Below, piece by piece: positions 24,801 through 34,590 of a DNA stretch of 64,000 nt (positions are counted from its first letter, which is position 1; every line of letters begins with the position of its first letter). The stretch is from Agrocybe praecox (taxonomy: Eukaryota > Basidiomycota > Agaricomycetes > Agaricales > Agrocybaceae), in contig OZ024840.1 of assembly GCA_964017145.1 (NCBI GenBank), positions 744,001-808,000 on the forward strand. The letters are read 5' to 3'. The notes under the pieces were generated by a model. The model had not been told where the DNA came from. It worked only from the letters and a program-made list of their open reading frames with translations, and made no database searches. Both the position numbers and the translations under genes were made by a program.

Positions 24801-26453
24801 AATCACCAAATAGCATTCGTCATAATCATTATTTTTATATGGATTCTCGCCTACAGTGGTTGGGTATAGCTGGATCAACGCCAATCATGTAGTTCTCTCG
24901 AACCCTGGGGTTGGTGTTACGTTGGGCTGGAAACGAGCGTAAGAGAATTTGCTAATGTTGATAAGGGTTAGGCTAACAAAAGATGGCAGTCTTCTTGTAA
25001 TTATTGGATTTACTTCTGCTGTGAGTTTAGTATGCATTATTGAAAAATTCTGATCCCACTGAAATGTAGCGCAGTTCATTGTCATGCTCTTCCCAAATCC
25101 GATATCATCTAGAGTTCTCGTCCGGAAAACACTCGCTGCTATTGTTGGAGAGGCAGGCAATATTTTTGCTGGAGAAGTAGAGGCATTCCTTGCTGAAGAA
25201 CAACGGGCAAGAAACGGGTTCCACGAGAAAGTCGAATTTACGATGTGTGCCGATGACGATTTGAAGGCTTCCCCGAAAGAAAAGCGCACTCGAAAGATTG
25301 GCAGGAGAGTCGTTGCTGTTTCGGTTAGTTTGATGCTTATACCCACAAATATTTGCCGCTGATCTTGTCGCTGTAGACGAGGTTGAGAGACCTATATCCA
25401 TCTCTTACAACAGCGAAGTTTGAGCCACAATTATCGTAAGCTCCTACTTCCCAGGGTTTTGTTTGCCTGATTAGCCACTGAACACATTTTTCTTCAGCGG
25501 AAGATGGCCCGACGAGGAGTATAGAAGATTGTTTAAACTACAGTAAGGCGTTGTTTTGCAATAGTTTGTAAGGCATTATACTGAATCGCGGCACAGGCAA
25601 CGAACACTGGCTTCTCTTGCCCTTTTAATCACCTCTTTCACAAAGCTAGACACTAAATGGTGCAGTGCGTTGGTTCACCGAGTAAGTTCATTCGATCCAT
25701 TGTAGTGGCTTCAGATAGCATCTCATCATGGCCTTTTACATCCAAAAGACACCTTTCATGAACCCGAACTTTGTAAGTCGAGAATAACCCTCATAGAAAG
25801 CTACTCTTGCTCATTTCACATTAGTTATCTGACGTTTTTTCCACACTTGCCATCCTGTCCAATGCACTGATGCACGGCCAACCTTTGCCCGCCTACCTTC
25901 CAAAATTAAGAGACCGTCTAATGTATCATGAATATCACGCCGGAAAGCGGAGTGTACCCAATTTTCCCAGAATTGTGTCCACAAGCATACCCATATCGAC
26001 CGAGAAAAGCCTCAGCACAGATTCGACTTCTGAATTAAACCCAGACGAAGAATTGACCAGACATGCCGGGCCATTGAATGTAGACGGATCCCCTATTGGA
26101 ATTGAAGTCGATGATTTGAGTCTCGATCTGTTATTGGATGAGCAGCTGCCTGCTCATTCTACCGGTGCGTCTTTGCGTGTTTTTTACTGGCAGAGCTGGA
26201 GCTTAGATGTTTATATTGTGCTGCAGCCATTGTAGCTCTGTCCAGTCTCGTTTCGGTGCGTTTTTTTCTACAAGACCATGGACGCATTCTCTGACATTTA
26301 TTGTAGCGTGTTGACGAGACTATCGACATAGTCAGAAAATTGTGTGGTGAGGCGACTTTCCGCGGATATGAATTCTTGCATCAGGATTATCTCGAACGCG
26401 AAGAAAGAGCGATAGGTGGAGGTTACTTTGCAGACGGAGATCGTGCGCGATAG
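21884..26453 (+). CDS. ArAE/FUSC-type multi-pass membrane protein, 23 exons, 1101 aa
   Basis: I resolve 23 exons: 21884-22068, 22170-22243, 22303-22405, 22465-22536, 22586-22720, 22787-22925, 22980-23668, 23724-24052, 24113-24327, 24382-24411, 24468-24516, 24572-24642, 24698-24791, 24857-24938, 24990-25020, 25075-25323, 25377-25435, 25498-25542, 25597-25681, 25719-25772, 25825-26164, 26227-26255, 26307-26453. Every junction is in phase. An N-terminal six-helix block (ER-transporter-like, residues ~30-260) is followed by a long helical cytosolic segment. A second membrane block then contains the FUSC-like run GLWALIMAQ...LSGTLVGLLFGM...GLGHGNPYGI (residues ~615-780). The C-terminal domain resembles the fungal DUF2421/ArAE_2 region. 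Related bacterial proteins export aromatic acids or fusaric acid; transport by this protein is inference. Confidence 0.88.
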
Positions 26454-26572
26454 ATTGCCTACGTGCAAATGGATTAACCATTACTGATTATAACTATATA
26501 TTACCCCATATGCTAGATACCATAATGTCAGTTATTTATTTATTTAATGAGACTGAACGTATCGTACAAATA

Positions 26573-27911
26573 TCACAAGAAGCCTCCGCTCTTGCCACTT
26601 CCGAAACGGTCTCCAAGACCTTTTGCTTCTTGTAGCATCTTTGTCCGCTTGTCGTCGTCCATCAGTCTTCCGCCCAACCCCATATCCCGCGAATGGTCCC
26701 AAATAACTGGTGGTCCCTCCTTTTCAGTAGATTTGGAAGATGAACTTGCGTGCTGGTCTATCAGAGCTGCACCACGACTTTTGCGCTATATGGACAATTA
26801 GAGGTCAACATCTTTCTAATAACCCAGAGAAGAAACATAACATACTGTGTGTTCCTCGACGCCCTTCCGGATTGCAGCTTCTTCCGCTTTTCTTCTCCTT
26901 TTCTTTGATGCACTAGTTTCGTCTTCTACTGGTGCATCTGTTACTCTGCGTTTCTTGCCTGAAACTTCGTCTGATAGTCGTTGGAGACGCTCGGCAGGTG
27001 TCTCTGTCCATAAAGACATATCATTCTTCGAGTTGACTGGTGCAGTTGTGCCTCGAGAGAATTGGCGCGGTTTTAGTTTGGTTGGATCCAAGTCTGTAAA
27101 TGTATTAGCAACGGTTATACATTGAAGTGAACAATCGTACTTCCTAAAAGGCCAGAAGATGTAGGTGGTACAAGCATCCACTCGTCGCGTTTGGGAGCCT
27201 TTGGTTTAGCTGCTTCCTGTTCAGCGTCAGCATATAGAGATTGTCCTTGTTGAATATGGCGCTCGCCTCGGCAGCTTTCCTAATCTTCTCCTCTCTTTCC
27301 AAGAATTCTTGCACCGCGTCCGATTGTTGATGCTGCATACCTGCAGGTAGCGGCTTAGGACCTATATCGTCATCGCTGTCATCATCATCATAAGCAGCAT
27401 TCGGGTCATATGTTGGTGCGTAGGTCGGGAAAGACGGCCCAACGATGCGTTTCCCGTCACTCCTTGTCGAAGAAGCAACTGAAGGAGGTGGCATCGAGGG
27501 TCCAGCAATTGGTCGCGAATTCGATATTGAAGGACCGTAGTTAAGAGGCAAAGTGGGTCCTATACTTGGGGCTACTGTCGCAGGCTTTGGTCCATCATCT
27601 TCATCGTCGTCAAATACTTGTAACTTCGAGCCAGAGTCTGTCTTTGCGTTCGCGTTCGCGTTAATTAGGTGAGCCGGTATCTGTGGTCCAATATTCATGG
27701 ACGGCGCACTAGGTCCTTCTTCTTCCTCGTCATCTTCGTCATCCTTGGAAAACTTTTTTAACAGATGCGGGGGTATTTGCGGTCCAATATTTGAAGATGA
27801 TGCCGTTGGTGATTGAGGACCAGATTCTTCCTCATTGTCACTATGGTCTTGGTTTTGGGGGTTCAGTTGTTTGAGAAGATGGGGAGGAATTTGTGGGCCT
27901 ATAGACGACAT
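26573..27911 (-). CDS. GPALPP-motif (DUF3752) protein, 393 aa
   Basis: Minus-strand exons 27911-27267, 27216-27141, 27093-26846 and 26785-26573 join in phase to 393 codons plus stop. The N-terminal half carries repeated Gly-Pro motifs (IGPQIPPHLLK three times with variants, then GPTLP, GPSMPP, GPSFP, IGPKPLP) separated by acidic runs. The C-terminal half contains KRDEWMLVPP, FSRGTTAP, SLWTETPAERLQR and IWDHSRDMGLGGRLMDDDKR, ending near the C-terminus. This is the layout of GPALPP1-like proteins, which are probably nuclear; function is poorly known. The first intron (27266-27217, 50 nt) has no GT donor in a usable position, and only a GC-AG reading (GAG|gcgagc...aacag|GAA) keeps the frame. Confidence 0.88.
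27217..27266 (-). other. candidate GC-AG intron in the GPALPP-motif gene
   Basis: The donor is gcgagc, the acceptor aacag, and a ctgac branch-like site lies 12 nt upstream of the acceptor. Removing it joins IRKAAE to EAAKPKAPKRDEWML in frame. Reading through shifts to a non-family frame. Confidence 0.7.
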
Positions 27912-28936
27912 TATAAGTTTTGAACACTGAGAGAAGTTCAAGTGTTCAGCGCAACTGCGCTTTCAAGGGAAATACCAGCAGTATAGCGGGATAGTAAGAA
28001 ACCGTTAATGACGCCGCGAGTAATCGAAGCTAGATTTTTAATCTCCGATAAATGCTCCGACCACTACTACCTGGTGCAAGCCGTGTTGCCGTTGTGCTCT
28101 GTAGCAAATTGTATCGAGAATGTCCCAAGACTGCTTTACTGAATATAATGAACCGCACCATTTAAACTCGTGTCAGCTGAGAAACGATGGGTGGATATTT
28201 GAATGAGTGGCATAATCGGATATACTTTGAGGATTGTTTGTTTTTGGATAGGCGCCCATAACACGATCTGCATTGGATTGAATCATTTGAGAGGCTTCTG
28301 CATCATGATTCGCATACGTCATACGCAGAAGGAGTAAGTTTGTCCAGATAGGAAAATCAATTAATCAAGTTCGACCTTTGGAGGAAACCAGATGAAAAGG
28401 CTTATAGCTACGTCGCCAATTTATTTTTCTTAGTGTCCCACTATCACGTGGTACACACCACTTAGTGATACAGTAGTAGTTTGTGATGCGTTAGAGTACA
28501 TAGATTCATGATCCTTTTTGCATTGTAAGCCTTATAATCCATTTGACAATGACACCTGAACATGGCAGGGCCAGAATTGCCATATTATGAATTATGGCAC
28601 TGTATCAATTAGTGGTGGCTGCAAGTTTAGATGGCAGTCAGGCTCTTTTGTTTTTTTTCCCTCCCCCCTGCATCACTTTTTGCCGTTTTTTAAAATATCA
28701 TAACACTATGTACATACTCCGATACCTGCCTTTTTTTTTTTGTTGCTCGTATGTTTCTCATGTATTTGCGTCCAAAAAAGTAATATTCTATTTCAGTGTA
28801 TCACATGATGCTGTATGACTGTACATTCCTCCTCAACTTTCTCCTGCAATACATCTATCACTTACAAAAAAAGTCTGTCCTTCAATGTGACTTCATGCAA
28901 TACATTTGCTGCTGACGGGGATATGGAGAATAATAT
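27912..28936. other. intergenic, no gene seen
   Basis: AT-rich DNA with homopolymer T/C tracts around 28648-28680 and 28728-28742. A small imperfect palindrome (tatcac...gtggt/accac...gtgata) lies at about 28441-28470. No supported gene. Confidence 0.5.
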
Positions 28937-29755
28937 TTGAGCCGTCGAAACTTGCGCGCAAGTGGTGAAGCTTTCTATTATTCCACGGCCATGTATAGCG
29001 AAGCTCGACCAATTCCCTTCTGTCCATTATCTGCTCGGGCACTCCCAGCTCTGTCTTCTTTCTGCGGTTCCGCCTGCCTGGCTACCATAGTCATTCCAAA
29101 CCGACCTGTCAAGGTTATAGAGGCTCGGGGTCATGCAAAGGACGTAAGCGACAACGAGGAGGACACAAAAAAATCGTGCGCACCTTAGGTCAAAGTCAAA
29201 GTAGCGCTTCAGTTCATCAACTTCATTTGGAACATCTCCTGCTTACCTCAAAAATATTCAAATCGTTTCTGAGCTTTTTCCTCAGCTTCGTTCTCTATAC
29301 ATAGGCCTCAGCAAAGATATTATGATTGAAGATCAAATCACCATTGGCGCAGTCGATCGTCAGATACTTTTTATCATGCAAAGAAACGGATGTGATCCCG
29401 AGATATTGACTACTACTATTACAGACGATGATAAGGTCTCACAGACTCCCTAAGGGTAAGTTCCACTGTACATCTGAAACGGGTCACACATCTTATGAAG
29501 ATCTTAGAATTTCATGGAATTCTGGAAAATATCTCTCTCGGTAACCTTCCTCTGCCAAATGGAATACGAGAGCTTCGAATAAATTATGAATGCGAGAAGG
29601 GAATGCAGGGGATGAACATGGCAAGAGAATGTATCATTGCTCTCATGCTGTCTAATCATTATTCCGAGTTCCAATCCGTCGACATCGGTAGTGGAGACTG
29701 CCTACGCCAATGGAAGCGTATCGAAGCAAGTGACCTCGTTCATTCCCTCTGATCC
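28937..29755 (+). pseudogene. F-box/LRR-type gene remnant, broken frames
   Basis: Three successive open stretches in different frames read like parts of a mushroom F-box/LRR protein. They are ARALPALSSFCGSACLATIV followed by IPNRPVKVIEA, then SELFPQLRSLYIGLSKDI, then ILENISLGNLPLPNGIRELR. The frame is interrupted by stops and shifts (for example near 29188 and 29452), and no F-box start is visible upstream. It may be a decayed copy; an undetected multi-exon gene is the alternative. The IPNRPV pattern is recognised from memory of this family only. Confidence 0.4.
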
Positions 29756-31731
29756 ATTAACTGTATGTTTTCACGATGTCCATACTTATTAATTTGAAGT
29801 GTTATATAGAGGAAATATAGTGACCATTGAGTTAAATTTAATGTCAAGATAAATCAGACAAATATGAAATCTTGCGTCGTCCATCTGGCTGTGAAACTCC
29901 GGAATAAAACGTTCGCGGCATTACCGCGTTCGCGAACTTACAGCACGTGACAGGAACTTTACACTTGTTATGGGAAATTGAAGTTCGAGGATGATCATTG
30001 AAGGATGATGGAAGTTCCATCCTCGAACTTCCCTCTCTTGACGTCTGTTTATACGTCCTTGGGCGATTCTATGAGTGACAAGGAGCGTAGTTCAAGATTT
30101 CTCTGGTCATAAAGTGCGGCCTTGACTGAAAACACCTGGCTTCAATCGGTAAGTACCTGCACTGTCACCGCTTTCGCTCTTCTCAAAGGTCAAAACCATA
30201 GTTCTCCCACGTACAGCACCTCAACATGGCGAAGCTGTGTCTCTTCATTTCTTGTTGCCTATGCAGAATCGATGGCTTCTTCTTCTACCGCTGGGCTATG
30301 TGATAACGCTGCGGATTCTGGTCACTGGTCGCACCAGTCGCACACTAATAAACAAGCTATTTAGGTATATCTGTTAATATCAATGCAAGTTACTTTCCGA
30401 AGATTCCTTCCCACATATCAATTTCTATCATTGAACACATTAATGGATGTGAGAAAGAAGTTTTTTCTTCTCCTTATTTCGGTTTTCGGTTCACCACTTT
30501 CTTCTTGACAAAATCGGTATAGTCTCTAGTAGGAATGCTCCACATATTCTGCCTGACTAGAAGATAAACCTTATCTCCCAAAAAACGCTCAACAAATTTA
30601 ACGTGCCTTCTGGTACGAAGAATCACTGGAGCTACACGGGTCTAGGAAAAAAGACGGTCCTGAGGGGCTCCCGACGTGTATTCTAATATGCTTGAATCCC
30701 TTCCGAGGCGCTCTACCATCATTAAAGTGTGGAAATTTTAGTATTAACGTGGTACCGAGAATCCGAAAAACATGCGAAACCTGTCCTGCGGCAGGGGCAT
30801 TAGTCGTACTCAGGTTCTTCTTTCCAACACGGGGACTTCTACGCAAAGGAAGAGCAAGAAAGTTCTTTCGTATCTCACGCGACTTCCTGGTCGTCCTTCC
30901 ACCACGGAGGATCATACTAAAACCGTTTGCGACATACGCGGTGACCTTCGGCCATACACGGCTTGCGCTTTACTTATACTACAGAGACATAGGGTGCATA
31001 TGTATGTATGTATATCTATGTCAATTCTGTGTGTCCACCTCACAGTGCATCAAGTCTTTTTCAACGTCGGTAATCGATCCTACAATAATAGCTGGACCCG
31101 AGCTCAAACCTCCGGCTTCAGTGTCCACTGTCAGACACCATAATGCATCGCAAATAAAGGCGCTTAAGTGATAATCGGATAAACGACCATCACACAGCAG
31201 GCAGTGCAGCGAACAATTTCATTTCTTGGAAAGCTAAACGTACTCCGTCCTATCCATCAGCGACGAAAACAGACAAACAACATTGGCATGTGGAACGGGG
31301 TCAGATGTTTACTTTGACTTAAACCAGTGAGGAAGGCTCACATGTCATGTCAGAGGATTCAATTCAGATTAGGTCTAGTACAGAATAAATATGGTACACA
31401 TACATGTAGTTATAATTAAAGAGGGTGCCTTGAAAGGCTGGGCGAGAACTTGTCAAGATTCAAGTTCTTGCCTTATGAAGGCTCGTATGTAATTTACTTT
31501 CTGGGCGAAAGGTCCAATGCGCTATCGTATCGTATCGGGTTTTTTTCTGTATGGTGGTTTTGACTTACAGCATCTTACAACAAGCATCTTCGGTCGTACA
31601 AATCGTTATACATGTGAATAGGAATGGGAAAGTAATGTCATGTAGGAAATTGGTAGTGCGCCCACAGAGCGGACTCGTCAGAGATGGGGACCTATGTGCG
31701 TGTGCGTGTGGGTTCGTGAATGTCGTGGGGT
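29756..31731. other. intergenic, with hairpins; no supported gene
   Basis: Two adjacent hairpin-forming inverted repeats lie at about 29909-29938 and 29984-30031. Another is at about 31454-31477 (agaacttg / caagttct). Overlapping open frames on both strands at 30598-31171 (105-159 codons) have no motif I can name and mutually shadow each other. Confidence 0.45.
29984..30031. repeat. inverted repeat / potential hairpin
   Basis: The arms gaagttcgaggatg and catcctcgaacttc are perfect 14-bp reverse complements separated by about 24 bp. An imperfect GC-rich palindrome (gttcgcg...cgcgaac) lies about 75 bp upstream at 29910-29937. Confidence 0.75.
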
Positions 31732-33512
31732 TCACGCGAGGTCCTTGGGATTGAAGCTATCCGACTCTGCTCGCGGCCTTTTTTCATCCCTCGACGAGCC
31801 GCTTATCTGGCGGCCATGCCCTGACGGCGTGGAAGCAGTGTTGTAGCTAGGATTAGAGGAGGATGTCATTTGTCCACTAATATTAGGGACTCCAGACCCG
31901 CTCGAATTTGGGCTATGATGGACATTTGTTGGACGTGTTCCGTGGTTTCTGCTTGATGTAAGCGATTGTAGCGTATCGGTTGATTCTTGCTTTCCTCGAT
32001 GCATCGTTGGGCGGGAATTGGAACCTGATGCCCCTGTAGTGCGCTCTGTGTACTCTGGTGGGTTATAGCGGGCCACTGCTCGTCGTTCGGGTGTCGTAGG
32101 TCGACTAATTTCCATCCGAACACCATTTGGAGGGGGAGCATAAACGGGGTCAAATTCAGGGAATCCTCCAGGGCCAGCCTTTTTCCTGTCGCCTAGATTT
32201 GAGGGCGCCAGTAGATAAGGTTCCACAGTAGCTGGTGGAGGAGTACCTGTATGCCTGGCAGGAGGAGGAGAACCGATTGGTTGAGGAGGAGGAGAGGCGG
32301 TACCGTAGGGAACCGTGCTGGCTGCAATAGAGCTTTGGAATGGCTGAGATCTAACACTAGTGTTGTGTGACAATATCGTAGGACTCGACGGATAATGCAT
32401 TGGTGTCGATGACAAGGTGGTGTATCTTCCCGACACATCGGATTCTGACCGCATATGTTGCTTCATTGAACTTGAGCTTTCATGACCCGATATAGGCGAA
32501 GGCGATCCGCGTCCTCGGCGAAGAATATAAAACGCGATTGCTGCGGCAATAGCGACGGCTACGAGACCACCAACGACACCTCCTACGATAGCTCCAATGT
32601 TGGACGACTTTTTATGTGAGACTTCGGATACTTGAGTTGCCCCAACATCGGCATGATCTAATAAATCAAAGACATTAGACGAGGGTTTTTCACAAAAAGT
32701 GACTGATAAGTACTTGTGTCAGCGATTTGCTTTGCAGCGGTTACGTTGAAGACACCATTCGTCCAGGTCGAAGCTTTATACCATGTCAGGGTAAATGCAT
32801 ATTGGAAACATTTGTATAGCACTCACGATCAGTGGTTGCGTAGAAAGGAATTGCTACTCCCGCCGGCAAAGTGAGATTTGAAGGGAAGTAGCTATAGTAC
32901 TTGTGTTAGGTACGTTGAATATTTGATTGACGGGGCAACATACGTCTCAGATAACTGTCCGGAGCACAGTATAGAAAATGCGGAGTACCTATGGACGGTG
33001 GTATGTTAGCTTCTCCATTTCGTTTCCCCAGTATATCACATACGCAGAGAGCTTGGAAGTGAAATCCGTGTTCTGGCATAGTGTACAAGCGCTGATGAGG
33101 TTATAATATGCCCATGAGCTAGGTATAGGAGAGAGATGAAGGTTGTCAGTGAAAATGCTTCGCATGATGATATATTGCGTACCAAGTACAGAACCCTATC
33201 GGTGTACTCCCCGCGACGGCCCCAGGAGCATCATAGTGAGTCGTTGTATTGATTGCAGGAACGTTATAGCCTTCAAGCAGTAAGCGTCAAGTATATCCAC
33301 TAAGAAAATGATATTAAGTACCCACTTCCATCGTTGCATATTGCACCTAGCTGAGCCGCAACAAGGCATGGTGAATTGACCTGCTGCCTAGTGTCCATCC
33401 AAGAGAAGTCTGAGAGGCACATCGCTTCCGTCTGGATGGACCGCCTCTCAATCATCGACCCACTCGCGAGCGTCGCATAGAGCGCCAAAACTGAAGAAAA
33501 AATGGTCAGCAT
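31732..33512 (-). CDS. single-pass membrane protein with small Cys-containing ectodomain, 481 aa
   Basis: Minus-strand exons 33512-33326, 33270-33183, 33118-33044, 32988-32944, 32891-32827, 32773-32714 and 32657-31732 join in phase to 481 codons plus stop. A signal peptide (MLTIFSSVLALYATLASGS) precedes an ectodomain of about 170 residues. It has paired cysteines (SPCLVAAQLGAICND, SACTLCQ, SILCSGQ) and probable N-glycosylation sites (NTTT, NLTL, NVTA). A Gly/Ala-rich helix IGAIVGGVVGGLVAVAIAAA continues to about residue 219 and is followed by RRGRG. The cytosolic tail of ~260 residues is Ser/Pro/Thr-rich and disordered. This architecture recurs widely in Agaricomycetes and resembles fungal wall-sensor proteins in outline. 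No function is assigned. Confidence 0.85.
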
Positions 33513-34590
33513 CTTCGCGGTGTCGCTGGTAGGTCAAGGTTCCGGACAAGAAGGGGCGGAAGGCTAATCAACAAAAAGATATAACATAAGAGGTTAGTAT
33601 ATACTTAAGCGAATCGGGGATTAGATCTAACCCACGCTCAATGACCGGCATGGGCAGTACCGGTAAAAATATTCGATGTGCTCGGAGGTTATTCGCACCC
33701 ATATACCAAGCGAAGGTTCCTCGTTTGTTTTTAAACTGGACCACGAGAGAGAGAAGTCCTTCATTTACACAGAGTTACATAGGTGTTGAACGTTGAACCC
33801 TATTAAATTTTATCGGACGCTCTCATCAGTCGTACTGTTCGGGAGAGCGAACATACTGGAGGCTGCAGAGCGGGATTGTTAGCACAATGCCATAGATTTC
33901 GGGACGAACTGTATTGAGACTTAAAATCAAAAGGGGAATGACCTCTAATGTATCTTCTGCATCTACTATACGGATGTGGTGGGAGGTCTGATCCATAACA
34001 ACATAACCAGTTTGGCTCTTTAGCAAGGGGCACAACACTGGCACGTCAAGAGTCGAGCGATGAGACTGTCATAGAAAAATTTCCGACGATATTATGTACA
34101 ATATTTCGAACGAGTTAAAAAATTTCAAAAGGTAAGTAGTGCAGTGAATATAAAAGGTGATGCTGAATAAATTGATAGATAAGTAGAGCAGAATGGAGTT
34201 GCATGATGCACGTAACATGTTATCACGGACCCAAGGTTGCTGCAATATTTTTATGTGGGTCACCGGTGAAATGATGTGACGTTTCATTCATTATCATCAT
34301 TTAACTATAACCGCTGCAAAAAAAAAAAGAGAACGAGCTTTGATATCATAGGAGATATTTCTTCAGACATAAATAGGGGATCACCACCTTGCGCTTAGAT
34401 TGTCCAATGTCCGGGCGAAACATCACATATCATTTCAGATAACAACGTACATCAAAGAAAGCAGCCACAAAGGACATCAAAAGAAGAAGAGGACGCTCAA
34501 CACGGGTGCAAAGGGTCCAGGTTTCATCGAATTGTAAGTAGGTGACTTCGTAAAAAGAACCTCCGCCGACAAAGGACACTGCAAGCTTCG
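33513..34590. other. intergenic with one unexplained coding-like stretch
   Basis: On the minus strand, roughly 34080-33850 reads as an uninterrupted, protein-like segment (VPVLCPLLKSQTGYVVMDQT, LEVIPLLILSLNTVRPEIYG). It has no recognisable family, start or splice context, and could be a gene remnant. The rest is AT-rich, with a poly-A run near 34317-34330. Confidence 0.4.

Noticed and set aside
30598..31171. Overlapping frames of 105 to 159 codons on both strands
   Set aside because: They shadow each other, carry no recognisable motif and have no start or splice context favouring one strand.
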